From Collinsella ihumii (GTDB lineage: Bacteria; Actinomycetota; Coriobacteriia; Coriobacteriales; Coriobacteriaceae), in the NCBI RefSeq assembly GCF_900046475.1, contig NZ_FCOU01000014.1:1-64000 (forward strand): a stretch of 64,000 nucleotides of DNA. The letters are read 5' to 3'. Shown in pieces: positions 25,352-35,875 of the stretch. The notes below the pieces were generated by a model. The model was not told where the DNA came from. It worked only from the letters and a program-made list of their open reading frames with translations, and made no database searches. The position numbers were made by a program, and so were the translations under genes. The stretch's first letter is position 1; each line of letters opens with the position of its first letter.

Positions 25352-27601
25352 ATGCGATCAAACGCCCGCTACATCATATGGTTCGCCCTGCTGATGGGTA
25401 TGCCGCCGTTCTTTATGCGGACTTCAGCAAATATGTTGTACGACGTCGCTGACATCCCGAGCTTTTCCACGTATTACTGGATCGTGGCGCTTGCAGGTGT
25501 GTTCGCCTGGCTGCTGCCCGAGCATGGCGGGCGGGAGTCTGATGCGCGATCTGTTCGGACGCGCATCGCCCGGTGCGCTGATCGCATCGGGCTGGGAGTC
25601 GCAGCACTCCTCTATGCCCTGTCGTTTGTGGGCTCTGTCGTGTGGCCGCATCTTCCGCTCGAGGTGAAGCTGTTCTTGCTTGCATTGCCGTTGTGGACGC
25701 TTTGCTTTACGGTGCTGCCCCTGTGCTCCGTCATGATGCTGGCGCTGAGCTTCAGACGGCGCATCCGGCGCGAGCCCGAGAACGACGGGGGAGGGCATGC
25801 CCGGATTCCGCTCCTCGGCGCTTGCGTGCTCATAGGGATTTTCAGAATGGTGCTGGCTGCTCCGTTTGCTCTTGTCAGCGCATACTCCGTTGGCATCGCC
25901 ACTGCGAGCGTTGACGTTGCGGCGATGGGATCGCTGTTGGTGCCTGCCCTCGCGCTGTGTGCTCTGGGGGCGGCTGCTGCGAGATGGGGAGGCGCGCAAG
26001 GGCTTGCCGCGCTGTTTGCGGGGCTCATGTATGGCGAGGTGCTCGGTCATGTCCTGTTGCGGCTATTCCCAAATGCTGTCTTTGTGGCGCTCGACCACAT
26101 ACCCTTGTGTGCGCTGGCGTGTGCCGCGGTTTTCGTATCGGGTCTCGCCCTTATCCATCTGCTCGCTCGACGCGAAGCGTCCGATCCCCTCGTCGAGCGC
26201 GCAGATGACGTCGAACAAGGCTATGAGATCCAAGACGCCTGGCGGCTTTCCGAGCGGGAGCGCGAAGCCGTCATGCATGCGCTCGAGGGCACAAGCTCGC
26301 GTGCCGCCTCCGAGTCGATGGGCATCAGCGCCTCCACGGTGCGCAACCTGCAGAGCCGCGCGTGGGCCAAGATGGGCGTGTCATCTGCGTCAGAGGCCCG
26401 CGAGCTTGCGCGTCGCGAGGCGGCGCCTGCGGTTGTTGTCGATGGTGACGATGCGCTGCGTGCTCGCTGGGGATCCGCGATGACGGTGCTCGCTCTTTGT
26501 GTCCTCGTCGGCATGTTCCCCTGGCATGCGCGCGAGGCGGTGTGGTTCACGCCCCTCAATGTGTGCGCGACGCTGTCGATCGTTGCGCTCGGGCCGCTTC
26601 TCGCCTCAAGACTAATCGGCCCGTGGGGCGGCACGATTCGATCGATGCACGTCCGGGCGGTCGTGCTCGCCGCGTGCGTCGCGGCCGAGTGCGCGGCTCA
26701 GGCGCTGTGCGTCGATGCGCTGCCGATCGTGATGCTCGCTTCGACCCTTGCAATGGCCGATGCGCTCATCGTGCTGGACGCGGCGCGGGAGGATACTGCG
26801 CTTCCCGCGGTGACGGCATGCTGCCTTGCCGTTATCGCAACCGTGTTGGGGCTGTCTCTGTTCGTGTTCTGGAAGGGCTCGGTATGGTCGTTCATCGCCC
26901 CCGTCGAGCAGTTTTACCTGCTCGCGGGGTTTCTGGCCGTTTGCTCGGTCGGCGTGCTTGCCTATCTGGGCCGAACGGCTCAGGGTGCTGCGCTCGCTTT
27001 GTGCCTGATCGGTTCGGTTGCGGTTGCCCGGCTGTTCGAGAACTATGCCCCCATGTTGGTCGTTCTTGCGGGAACCGTGGCGGGGATGGTCGTCGAGTTG
27101 CGTCGCTCGGGGAATGCGGGCCGTATCTCCTGGGCTCTGCTCGGTGGGCTGAGCGTCGGCGGCATGATTGGCGTTGGTCCCATCAGCTGGCTGTACGACG
27201 AGGTGAACATCATGGCCGTGACCGATCGGGTTATCGCGGAGCGGCAAGCGCAGCTGGCATTCAGCTTTGTGCTCGGTATCGTGGTGGCGCTTGCTGTCCT
27301 TGCGCTCGCGGTGCTGTGGGCAGAGGTCGTCGCGTCGGCGCGCCGGGACGCGGTCGGAAATGAGTTCTCGCGTCTGCCCGCCGATCGGGCGGCGAACGCC
27401 CTGCGGGCACGGGGGCTGTCGGATTTGCAGGTCGACGTCCTCATGGGATCGCTTGAGGGCAAGACGCTCAAGCAGATCGCCGCATCGGTGAATTACTCTG
27501 CGAGTACGGTGTACGCGGTGAGGCGCGACGCGTATCGCGCACTGGATGTCCGCGGGATAAGCGGGGTCCTCTCCATCATCCAGCAGGTCACCGGCCTGTA
27601 G
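25352..27601 (+). CDS. Membrane-embedded LuxR-type regulator with two HTH domains (second)
   Basis: 749 residues from ATG 25352, chosen for the GGGAGG seven bases upstream; ATG 25301 is in frame but lies just after the operator motifs. Membrane module 1 (YIIWFALLMGMPPFF to ~275) is followed by a HTH at about 287-346 (RLSEREREAVMHALEG, ASESMGISASTVRNLQSRAW). Membrane module 2 (~370-670) is followed by a C-terminal HTH at ~683-746 (GLSDLQVDVLMGSLEGKTLK, QIAASVNYSASTVYAVRRD). Same tandem plan as the protein at 17995 but clearly diverged. It sits between two motif clusters (25235-25299 and 27597-27640) and directly upstream of the ABC/exported-protein operon, which it probably regulates. Confidence 0.82.
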   Translation: MRSNARYIIWFALLMGMPPFFMRTSANMLYDVADIPSFSTYYWIVALAGVFAWLLPEHGGRESDARSVRTRIARCADRIGLGVAALLYALSFVGSVVWPHLPLEVKLFLLALPLWTLCFTVLPLCSVMMLALSFRRRIRREPENDGGGHARIPLLGACVLIGIFRMVLAAPFALVSAYSVGIATASVDVAAMGSLLVPALALCALGAAAARWGGAQGLAALFAGLMYGEVLGHVLLRLFPNAVFVALDHIPLCALACAAVFVSGLALIHLLARREASDPLVERADDVEQGYEIQDAWRLSEREREAVMHALEGTSSRAASESMGISASTVRNLQSRAWAKMGVSSASEARELARREAAPAVVVDGDDALRARWGSAMTVLALCVLVGMFPWHAREAVWFTPLNVCATLSIVALGPLLASRLIGPWGGTIRSMHVRAVVLAACVAAECAAQALCVDALPIVMLASTLAMADALIVLDAAREDTALPAVTACCLAVIATVLGLSLFVFWKGSVWSFIAPVEQFYLLAGFLAVCSVGVLAYLGRTAQGAALALCLIGSVAVARLFENYAPMLVVLAGTVAGMVVELRRSGNAGRISWALLGGLSVGGMIGVGPISWLYDEVNIMAVTDRVIAERQAQLAFSFVLGIVVALAVLALAVLWAEVVASARRDAVGNEFSRLPADRAANALRARGLSDLQVDVLMGSLEGKTLKQIAASVNYSASTVYAVRRDAYRALDVRGISGVLSIIQQVTGL

Positions 27602-27640
27602 ACAGTCGCTAGCCCGGCTCGAAGCCCCGTGTCTACAGAC
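27597..27640 (+). promoter_or_regulatory. TGTAGACA...TGTCTACA operator-like pair (site D)
   Basis: TGTAGACA (27597-27604) overlaps the TAG stop of the regulator. TGTCTACAGAC follows at 27630-27640. The spacing of 33 bases equals that of the first pair of site C. The pair lies 110-150 bases before the exported-protein gene at 27751. Confidence 0.55.
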
Positions 27641-27750
27641 ATCCTTCCGCTTCTTCTGCATGGTTGGTCTCAAGGCGACAGACGTCGCCACGACCTCTCA
27701 TGGAAGGAGCGGAGTATGGGTGGTTCGCGGATCCTGCATTGGAGGGGCCC

Positions 27751-28509
27751 ATGAGAAGACGCTATCGCGGTGTTGTGCTCCTTGCGGTGACGTGTGCGGT
27801 TGGAGCGTCGGCGCAGATGCTGCACGCATTCGGCCCGACGGGGGTGTCGCAGGTGTATGCGGAGGCGTTTCAGGCTGAGCAGGAGCGCGTTGCCGCATTT
27901 GAGGCGGAGCATAATAAGGACTACCAGGTTGGCGACGTGTTTGATCTAGAGGGCATCGATACGACGCTGCCGGGTAATGAGGAATATTTCGGCACCTATC
28001 TCCGGTCACTGGGTTGGTTCGGGACCCTTACGTTGAAGGTGTCGAACCTCAGATGGTTCTCTTCTCCCGAAGACGCCGGGCTTGGCGACTGGGCCGGCTA
28101 CCTTCCCACAAATGAAGCGCGCTATCTGCTCATGGACTTGGAAATCACAAATGTTGATGCCTTTTCAGATAATGACGAATTGAGAGATGAGGGCATGATT
28201 GCGCTTTGCGCTGATGTGTCGTCGCTCAGCTTTCGAGTTGATGCCGATGAAGAGGGCAACTATGCGCTGGATCTCGTGTACGGAACGCTGATCTACAACA
28301 GCGGTGAAGCGGAGCAGGACGTTTATAACAACCACTCGGTCATAGCCATTCCGCAAGGGCAAACGCAAACGGTCACGCTGGGCTGGGCGATCGAATCGCG
28401 TGCCGAAGACGGATCGTACCCCGTTGACGAGCCGCTTGTCCTGTATTTTGGCGATGCCGGCTCTGATGGGCACTGCACGGTGCACCTTGGCGTGCCGGAG
28501 GTGGGGTGA
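27751..28509 (+). CDS. Exported protein associated with ABC transporter
   Basis: 252 residues from ATG 27751 (GGAGGGG immediately before); an open extension upstream lacks a ribosome-binding site. The signal segment RRRYRGVVLLAVTCAVGASA is followed by a coiled, Glu-rich stretch (YAEAFQAEQERVAAFEAEHN) and then a β-rich domain (LTLKVSNLRWFSS; YLLMDLEITNVDAFSDNDEL; IAIPQGQTQTVTLGW). The VxLxITNxD-type strand resembles DUF5027/DUF4352-like domains of exported proteins encoded beside ABC transporters, an inference from pattern only. First gene of a tightly overlapping five-gene operon. Bases 27616-27775, including its start, are duplicated artificially inside uvrA. Confidence 0.72.
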   Translation: MRRRYRGVVLLAVTCAVGASAQMLHAFGPTGVSQVYAEAFQAEQERVAAFEAEHNKDYQVGDVFDLEGIDTTLPGNEEYFGTYLRSLGWFGTLTLKVSNLRWFSSPEDAGLGDWAGYLPTNEARYLLMDLEITNVDAFSDNDELRDEGMIALCADVSSLSFRVDADEEGNYALDLVYGTLIYNSGEAEQDVYNNHSVIAIPQGQTQTVTLGWAIESRAEDGSYPVDEPLVLYFGDAGSDGHCTVHLGVPEVG

Positions 28510-29426
28510 TGACCGTGAATTCCATCGCTTACGCTCCCAAGCGCCATCGCGCTTCGCATGCCTTGCGGCTCTTCTCAAGCGAGCTGGAGCGCATGATCGT
28601 ATCTCCTTGGTTTGCGGTGCCGGTTGTCGTCTGCTTGGTCCTGGTTGCCCTCAGCGCCATCCTGAATCATCTCTCGTATAGCGAGTGGTACGGGTATGCG
28701 GTCCAAAACCCCTCCAAGGGGTACGGCATGGAAAGCCGTTTGATGGTCAACTACTGGGTGGGTACCGACCTCAAGCCGTCTTCGGTCGCTCTCTACTTCC
28801 TGCTCCCGCTGCTCTGCCTTTTGCCGGGAGCGGGGTCGCTGGTAGAGGAGCGCTCATCGGGCTATCAGCAGCACGCCTTGTCGCGCCTGACCGACCGGTG
28901 CTACTACGGCGCGAAGGCTTTTGCCTGCTTTATCGCGGCGGGTCTCGTGGCGCTGGTTCCCTTGGCTGCGAGTGCGCTTGCGGCGGCGCTCGTCGCCCCC
29001 TATGGGGCACCCGATCCCATCTCGTACGTATTCCTTGCGGTGCCCATCAGTTGGCTCACGCCGTTTCGCGACCTCTACTTTACCCAGCCCTTGCTCTTTT
29101 TGGCCGTGTGGACGCTTGCCGCATTTCTGTTCAGCGGGATCTGGGCGACCGCTCTGCTCGGGGTGTCGCTGTTTGTGCGCAATGCGACCAAGCTGTTCCT
29201 CTGGGGCTTTGCCGCCCAGTTGTTCGTTAATTACGCAACGGTTGCGCTCAGCCGCCTGCTGGCACAGGACGCCTCGCGCTCGCTCGACTTGTTCACCCTT
29301 CTGGTCCCCACGGGCTACGAAGGGGTGATCACCAGTTTGGAGGGCATGGCGGCCTCGCTTGTTGTCTACGGCGGGCTGACCCTGCTGCTGCCCGCGCTGT
29401 TTTTCAAGAGGAGGTGCTACCTATGA
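28509..29426 (+). CDS. ABC transporter permease
   Basis: 305 residues with about six membrane helices: FAVPVVVCLVLVALSAILNH, VALYFLLPLLCLLPGAGSL, ACFIAAGLVALVPLAASALA, PLLFLAVWTLAAFLFSGIWA, LFLWGFAAQLFVNYATVAL and LVVYGGLTLLLPALFF. The loop LVEERSSGYQQHALSR is the coupling-helix-like segment of ABC-2-type permeases. ATG 28509 overlaps the preceding stop (TGATG); GTG 28506 is possible. Works with the permease at 29423 and the ATPase at 30261. Confidence 0.8.
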   Translation: MTVNSIAYAPKRHRASHALRLFSSELERMIVSPWFAVPVVVCLVLVALSAILNHLSYSEWYGYAVQNPSKGYGMESRLMVNYWVGTDLKPSSVALYFLLPLLCLLPGAGSLVEERSSGYQQHALSRLTDRCYYGAKAFACFIAAGLVALVPLAASALAAALVAPYGAPDPISYVFLAVPISWLTPFRDLYFTQPLLFLAVWTLAAFLFSGIWATALLGVSLFVRNATKLFLWGFAAQLFVNYATVALSRLLAQDASRSLDLFTLLVPTGYEGVITSLEGMAASLVVYGGLTLLLPALFFKRRCYL

Positions 29427-30268
29427 GGACGCTCAGGCTGTATGCCCGGGACCTGCGGGTCGGCTTGCCCTCGGTGCGACCGTATCTTGTTGCGGCGCTG
29501 GTGCTGGGCGTCGTCCACGGAATCGCCGCTGCGGGGAACTGCGCGTACTCCGGCAACGACCTCTCCTCCTTTACGTTTGCCGACTACGTTGCTTTGACGT
29601 TTCAGTTCGCCAACCCTGTGGACCTGTGGCTGCTCATACAGGGCAGACCGCTCACCATCACGTTTCCGTGGTTCTTCTCATTTGCGGTGCTGTTCGCCGC
29701 CACGTTGGAGTATCCGCGCGCCGATCTTCTGGGTGCAGGATACCGTGGGGTCGTGGCTTCGGGCAGCCGCTGGGCGTGGTGGATCGCGAAGTGCGCCTGG
29801 GTGTGCACGGTGGCCGCTGCGTTCTGGGTGCTGCTCTTTGCGGGGCTCATCCTGACGGCCTGGGCGTTCGGGGCGCAGGCGTCTGAATTCATGTCGGAAT
29901 TCGCCATGATCATGGTTCCCGCTTCGTCGTCTACCAGATATCCGGGCATGTCCATGGTGCCGCTGATGCTGCTGACCGTCCCGATCTGCGCCAGCATGAT
30001 GCTCGTGCAGCTGGCGGTGTCCGTGCGCGTTGAGCGCATGCCGGGCTATCTGCTGTGCATGGGCGTGTTTTTTGCATCGGGCATGGTGGAGCATCCGCTG
30101 CTGCTGGGCAACTACCTGATCTCGGGGCGCTCTGCCGGCGCCTATGTGGAGGGTTTGCCCATGAACGACGGGCTCGCTTTGTCGCTGGCCGTGGCGTGGA
30201 TCGCCGTGGCGGTGGGCGGCCTGTTGGTTTCCCGTATGACGATCTATGGAGGTTCGCGCGATGAGTGA
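29423..30268 (+). CDS. ABC transporter permease (second)
   Basis: 281 residues from ATG 29423 with GAGGAGG just upstream; the start overlaps the preceding stop (ATGA). Helices include YLVAALVLGVVHGIAAAG, WFFSFAVLFAATLEY, VCTVAAAFWVLLFAGLILTA, MSMVPLMLLTVPICASMMLV and LAVAWIAVAVGGLLV. The motif RADLLGAGYRGVVASGSR parallels the coupling loop in the partner permease. Likely heterodimer with the 28509 product. Confidence 0.78.
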   Translation: MRTLRLYARDLRVGLPSVRPYLVAALVLGVVHGIAAAGNCAYSGNDLSSFTFADYVALTFQFANPVDLWLLIQGRPLTITFPWFFSFAVLFAATLEYPRADLLGAGYRGVVASGSRWAWWIAKCAWVCTVAAAFWVLLFAGLILTAWAFGAQASEFMSEFAMIMVPASSSTRYPGMSMVPLMLLTVPICASMMLVQLAVSVRVERMPGYLLCMGVFFASGMVEHPLLLGNYLISGRSAGAYVEGLPMNDGLALSLAVAWIAVAVGGLLVSRMTIYGGSRDE

Positions 30269-30998
30269 GCTGATTGTGCGTGAAGCGGAAAAGACGGTAC
30301 GCGGCATCAAGGTGCTCGATGGGGTCAGCCTGTCGTGCTCCTCGGGGCAGATCGTGGGGCTGTGCGGGGCCAACGGCTCGGGCAAGACCATGCTGCTGCG
30401 TGCGATCACGGGGCTGATGTACCTCGATCGGGGGTTTGTGGAATATGACGGCAAGCGCTTGGGCCGAGACATCGATTTTGTCCCCCATGGGGGCGTGCTG
30501 ATAGAGAACCCTGCGTTTTTGGGCAGGTACACGGCGGTGGACAATCTGCGGTTCATCGCCGCCATGTCGGATGGCGTCGACATGGAGCATATCCGCCGCT
30601 GCGTTGCGGCGGTTGGGCTCGACCCCGATGATCGCCGCCGCTACCGGCAGTTCTCGCTGGGCATGCGGCAGCGGCTGGGCATCGCGGCCGCCATCATGGG
30701 GAGACCTCGGCTCGTGGTGCTGGACGAGCCGACCAACGCGTTGGACGAGTCGGGCTTCGACCTCATGGGGCGCATCGCGGCCGATATCCGCCGGCGCGGC
30801 GCCATGGCGATTGTGGCGAGCCATGACCCGGACGTGCTGCGCTGCATGGCCGACGAGATCATCCGCATGAAAGACGGTCGGGTCATCGAGTGCGAGACGG
30901 TGCGGAGAGCTGGTGCAGTGGGCCCGGCGGGCGCGGATGCCACATCCGTGCCGCGCCCTTCTGCCCGACGCTACGCGCGGGAGGTGCCTGCTCTATGA
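30261..30998 (+). CDS. ABC transporter ATP-binding protein
   Basis: 245 residues from ATG 30261 (GGAGG upstream), overlapping the permease stop by 8 bases. Walker A GLCGANGSGKTMLL, signature QFSLGMRQRLGIA, Walker B RLVVLDEPTNALDE and switch His ASHDPD are all intact. The C-terminus extends ~35 residues past the usual domain (RRAGAVGPAGADATSV). It energises the two preceding permeases. The order exported protein, permease, permease, ATPase, exported protein suggests export or sensing of a peptide or envelope-stress response. Confidence 0.9.
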   Translation: MSELIVREAEKTVRGIKVLDGVSLSCSSGQIVGLCGANGSGKTMLLRAITGLMYLDRGFVEYDGKRLGRDIDFVPHGGVLIENPAFLGRYTAVDNLRFIAAMSDGVDMEHIRRCVAAVGLDPDDRRRYRQFSLGMRQRLGIAAAIMGRPRLVVLDEPTNALDESGFDLMGRIAADIRRRGAMAIVASHDPDVLRCMADEIIRMKDGRVIECETVRRAGAVGPAGADATSVPRPSARRYAREVPAL

Positions 30999-31651
30999 GG
31001 CGCGCGAAGCTACTTATTCTTGTGTGCGCGGCGCTGGTGATCGTCGCTGCGTGCGCATGGCGCATCCACGACGTGAACGCACGGGCGATCCGGTACCCCA
31101 CGGAGCGCTACGGGATAGGGGACAACGTGGCTCTTGAAGGCGGGTTCTTTGCCGATGCCACGGAGAATACCGACGGCTATTCGCTGCGCATCGACGGTGC
31201 GCAGGCCATGTCGTACAACGACTACGTGCGGACCTATGGCGTCGAGGGAGCGCAGACGGTCGAGGGGCTCGATGAGGCGTCGATCATCTGCCTGACCGTG
31301 ACCATAACCAACGACTCCGACAAGACCCCCGACCAGGGAGGGTTCAACATCTCCCTCATGAGCCTCGTCAAACCGGATGGGAGCGGGCTCATGCGCGTTG
31401 ACACGAAGCTGTGGAGCCAAGCGGAGCCGGCTTTAGCGGAATCTCCCTATGCGGCCTCTACGGGCGTGGTGCCCCATACGAGCTACACGACGCATATTCC
31501 GCTTTCAGCCGGTCTGCTGACGCGCGACACGCTTGCCGACCAGGCATCGGGCGGCGTGGATGCGGAATACCGTCAGCCGGTGGAGGCGGGCTCCTACGAC
31601 CTCTACCTGTCCGTCATGCCCACGCGCAAGCTGGTGACCTTTGACGTATAG
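30995..31651 (+). CDS. Membrane-anchored/exported protein closing the ABC operon
   Basis: 218 residues from ATG 30995, overlapping the ATPase stop (ATGA). The N-terminal helix AKLLILVCAALVIVAACAWR could be a signal anchor, or a lipoprotein signal at VAAC. The rest is β-rich (YGIGDNVALEGGFF; MSYNDYVRTYGVEG; ASIICLTVTITNDSDKTPDQ; YDLYLSVMPTRKLVTFDV). It shares with the 27751 product the pattern of an ITN-type strand and a closing β-sandwich, so the two may be distant paralogues (DUF5027/DUF5028-like; inference). No enzymatic motif is seen. Confidence 0.7.
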   Translation: MRRAKLLILVCAALVIVAACAWRIHDVNARAIRYPTERYGIGDNVALEGGFFADATENTDGYSLRIDGAQAMSYNDYVRTYGVEGAQTVEGLDEASIICLTVTITNDSDKTPDQGGFNISLMSLVKPDGSGLMRVDTKLWSQAEPALAESPYAASTGVVPHTSYTTHIPLSAGLLTRDTLADQASGGVDAEYRQPVEAGSYDLYLSVMPTRKLVTFDV

Positions 31652-31663
31652 CGCCTGAGGGAC

Positions 31664-31750
31664 GGGTCATTTGGGGACGGGTTCGTTCCAACCCATCGGC
31701 GGCCTACACGGCCGCCGATGGGTTGGAACGAACCCGTCCCCAAATGACCC
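31664..31750. repeat. Perfect 41-bp stem palindrome, GGGGACGGGTTCGTTCCAAC family
   Basis: Left arm 31664-31704 is the exact reverse complement of 31710-31750, leaving a five-base TACAC loop. The arm contains TTTGGGGACGGGTTCGTTCC, seen as a single arm at about 15640 and 51942. It lies between the ABC operon and uvrA and could act as a bidirectional terminator. Confidence 0.85.
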
Positions 31751-31869
31751 ATCGATGACCCGAACATGACGTGGGCAATCCGTGGCGGCGTAAAGCACGA
31801 ACACATGTCCGCATTCAAAAGGGGTAGACTCAAAGGCTGCATATTCCATGGCACGCCGAAAGGGTTCCC

Positions 31870-33666
<1,797 letters not shown>

Positions 33667-33687
<21 letters not shown>

Positions 33688-33984
33688 ATGTGTATAAGAG
33701 CCAGGCTCGAAGCCCCGTGTCTACAGACATCCTTCCGCTTCTTCTGCATGGTTGGTCTCAAGGCGACAGACGTCGCCACGACCTCTCATGGAAGGAGCGG
33801 AGTATGGGTGGTTCGCGGATCCTGCATTGGAGGGGGCCAGGAGAAGACGCTATCGCGGTGTTGGATCACTTCCAGAACGTTGGGAGGCGCGGCGTTTAGA
33901 GGCGGGGGGGACGAGGGCTAGTCCTGTGTCTTATACACATGTGGATGTGGATAAGAGACAGCCTGGGGGGCGGCGGGCTCGGGG
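33667..33984. other. Tagmentation-adaptor chimera inserted in uvrA (assembly artefact)
   Basis: CTGTCTCTTATACACCTCT (33667-33685) and AGATGTGTATAAGAGCCAG (33686-33704) are Tn5 19-bp mosaic ends head to head, one mismatch each. A second pair with two mismatches each lies at 33924-33942 and 33943-33961. Between them are a 160-base copy of 27616-27775 and ~60 bases of unplaced sequence, and after them ~25 G-rich low-quality-looking bases. No transposase or marker is present, so this is library-preparation residue and not a natural transposon. Confidence 0.95.
33704..33863 (+). repeat. 160-bp near-identical copy of 27616-27775
   Basis: Offset is constant at 6088 bases; two substitutions are seen (CCCATG in the original reads GCCAGG here). 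It includes the right half of operator site D, so motif searches will count that site twice. Confidence 0.95.
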
Positions 33985-35015
33985 GGCGCGGGGGGCGCGC
34001 GAACGACCTCAAGAACGTGACGGCGAAGATCGAGTTCGGCACGTTCACCGTGGTGACGGGCGTGTCGGGTTCGGGCAAGTCGAGCCTTGTGACCGACACG
34101 ATCGCGCCGGCGCTCACCAACGCCATCCACCATTCGGCGCGTCCCGTGGGGCCGTACCGCGCGATCGAGGGCATCGAGGAGATCGACAAGGTCATCGACA
34201 TCGACCAGTCGCCGATCGGGCGCACCCCGCGCTCGAACCCGGCGACCTATATCGGCCTGTGGGACGACTTGCGCGCGCTGTTCGCGAGCGTGCCGGAGTC
34301 CAAGGCGCGCGGCTACAGCCCCGGGCGCTTCAGCTTCAACGTGCCGGGCGGCCGCTGCGAGGCGTGCAAGGGCGACGGCCAGATAAAGATCGAGATGCAC
34401 TTCCTGCCCGACATCTACGTGCCGTGCGAGGTCTGCGGCGGCAAGCGCTACAACCGCGAGACGCTCGAGGTGCTCTATCGCGGCAAGTCCATCTCGGACG
34501 TGCTCGACATGTCGGTGACCGAGGCGCTCGCGTTCTTTGGGAACATCCCGCAGATCAAGCGCAAGCTGCAGACGCTGTTCGACGTGGGCCTGGGCTACGT
34601 GCGCCTGGGCCAGCCCGCCACCACGCTGTCCGGCGGCGAGGCGCAGCGCGTGAAGCTCGCCAAGGAGCTGCACCGCAAGCAGACGGGGCGCACCTTCTAC
34701 ATCCTGGACGAGCCCACCACGGGCCTGCACTTCGAGGACGTGCGCCAGCTCATCGACGTGCTGCAGCGCCTGGTCGACGCGGGCAACACGGTGCTCGTGA
34801 TCGAGCACAACCTAGATGTCATCAAGGTCGCCGACCGCATCATCGACCTGGGCCCCGAGGGCGGTAACGGCGGCGGCAAGATCGTCGTGTCCGGCACGCC
34901 TGAGAAGGTCGCGGCCTGCAAGGAGAGCTACACCGGCAGGTTTCTGGAGCCCATCTTGGAGCGCGACCGCGCCCGCCAGGCGGGTCATGAGGCGCCCGAG
35001 CTCGATAAGCGCTGA
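33939..35015 (+). CDS. uvrA: UvrA, C-terminal ~340 residues (continuation after artefact)
   Basis: Native similarity resumes at [17 protein letters not shown] (about 33992) and carries the second ATPase half: Walker [36 protein letters not shown] with [18 protein letters not shown] (the zinc finger important for DNA binding), signature [16 protein letters not shown] and Walker [14 protein letters not shown]. The 18 or so residues before RANDLK come from adaptor and G-rich noise. Together with 31870-33666 this gives about 940 residues, so roughly 30-40 native codons (the linker before the second ATPase domain) are lost from the assembly. Family length is ~940-980. Confidence 0.93.
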   Translation: MWMWIRDSLGGGGLGGRGGRANDLKNVTAKIEFGTFTVVTGVSGSGKSSLVTDTIAPALTNAIHHSARPVGPYRAIEGIEEIDKVIDIDQSPIGRTPRSNPATYIGLWDDLRALFASVPESKARGYSPGRFSFNVPGGRCEACKGDGQIKIEMHFLPDIYVPCEVCGGKRYNRETLEVLYRGKSISDVLDMSVTEALAFFGNIPQIKRKLQTLFDVGLGYVRLGQPATTLSGGEAQRVKLAKELHRKQTGRTFYILDEPTTGLHFEDVRQLIDVLQRLVDAGNTVLVIEHNLDVIKVADRIIDLGPEGGNGGGKIVVSGTPEKVAACKESYTGRFLEPILERDRARQAGHEAPELDKR

Positions 35016-35090
35016 GAGATAGCCACCGCGCCGCGCCTTCGCGGGGCGCGGCGGCGTCTCCGGTCGGGGATCGCGGAAGAAAGGTGATCG

Positions 35091-35582
35091 ATGAAGGCGG
35101 CGAAGCTGCAGAAAACCAATGCGATGCGCGAGCTCGATCGGGCGGGCGTCGCGTATGAGGCGCGCACCTACGAGGACGACGGGGAAGAGGCCTCGGGCCT
35201 GGGTATCACCATCGCGAAGATGCTGGGCGAGGACCCTGACCAGTCGTTCAAGACGCTCGTGACCGAGACGCCGGAGGGCGGGCACGTGGTCTGCTGCATT
35301 CCGGTTGCCGAGGAGCTCGACCTCAAGGCGGCGGCGCGCGCGGCGGGGGCCAAATCCCTGTCCATGATGCACGTGCGGGACCTGGTCGGCGTGACCGGGT
35401 ACGTGCGCGGCGGCTGCTCGCCCATCGGGATGAAAAAGCGCTTCCCGACGCTGCTCGACGAGACGTGCGTGCTGTTTGACACCATCAACATCTCGGGCGG
35501 GCGTCGGGGCCTGAGCCTCACGTTGGCAACCGACGACCTCATACGGGTGACCGATGCCGTCGTCGCGCCCATCTGCCGCTAG
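35091..35582 (+). CDS. ybaK: Cys-tRNA(Pro)/aminoacyl-tRNA deacylase, YbaK/EbsC family
   Basis: 163 residues of the YbaK/ProXp editing family. Marks are KTLVTETPEGGHVVCCIPVA, the conserved Lys in ELDLKAAARAAG, and GYVRGGCSPIGMKKRFPTLL, the substrate-pocket loop; the C-terminus ends NISGGRRGLSLTLATDDLIR. It hydrolyses mischarged Cys-tRNAPro in trans. Start ATG 35091 follows GAAAGG. It is downstream of uvrA after a GC hairpin region, and followed by repeat-rich DNA. Confidence 0.9.
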   Translation: MKAAKLQKTNAMRELDRAGVAYEARTYEDDGEEASGLGITIAKMLGEDPDQSFKTLVTETPEGGHVVCCIPVAEELDLKAAARAAGAKSLSMMHVRDLVGVTGYVRGGCSPIGMKKRFPTLLDETCVLFDTINISGGRRGLSLTLATDDLIRVTDAVVAPICR

Positions 35583-35645
35583 GAAGCGCTGATTAATAGG
35601 CCGATGCCCGCACGGTTCGGGCGCCTCCCGCCTGTCCCGCGGAGC

Positions 35646-35780
35646 CGCCCTGTCGACTGTACGCTATGGGAACGCCGCCCCATCGACTGTACGCCATGGG
35701 AACGTTTTTCGCCCGAAAACGTTCCCATGGCGTACAGTCGGCAGGGCGGTGTTCCATATGCGTACAGTCGATCGCCCGGC
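35646..35780. repeat. Composite palindromic repeat, GTACGC family (copy 2)
   Basis: Arms ATCGACTGTACGCCATGGGAACG and their complement are closed by a TTTTTCGCCCGAAAA apex. Outer copies (TGTCGACTGTACGCTATGGG and ATATGCGTACAGTCGATCGC) flank the inner stem, as in copies at 16.5 and 63.4 kb. The stem sequence differs from copy 1, but paired bases co-vary. Confidence 0.8.
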
Positions 35781-35875
35781 CGACCCGGCCCGCGGTGCTC
35801 GAGGCCTTTTTCGGCGTTTCCCTAGAAACGCTGATCAATTCATTCCGCGCTTCGGCCCCGTAGCGGGCGCCTGGC

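Noticed and set aside
33752-34867. Open frame spanning the uvrA artefact
   Set aside because: It crosses adaptor sequence and lies out of frame with UvrA; it is a product of the chimera.
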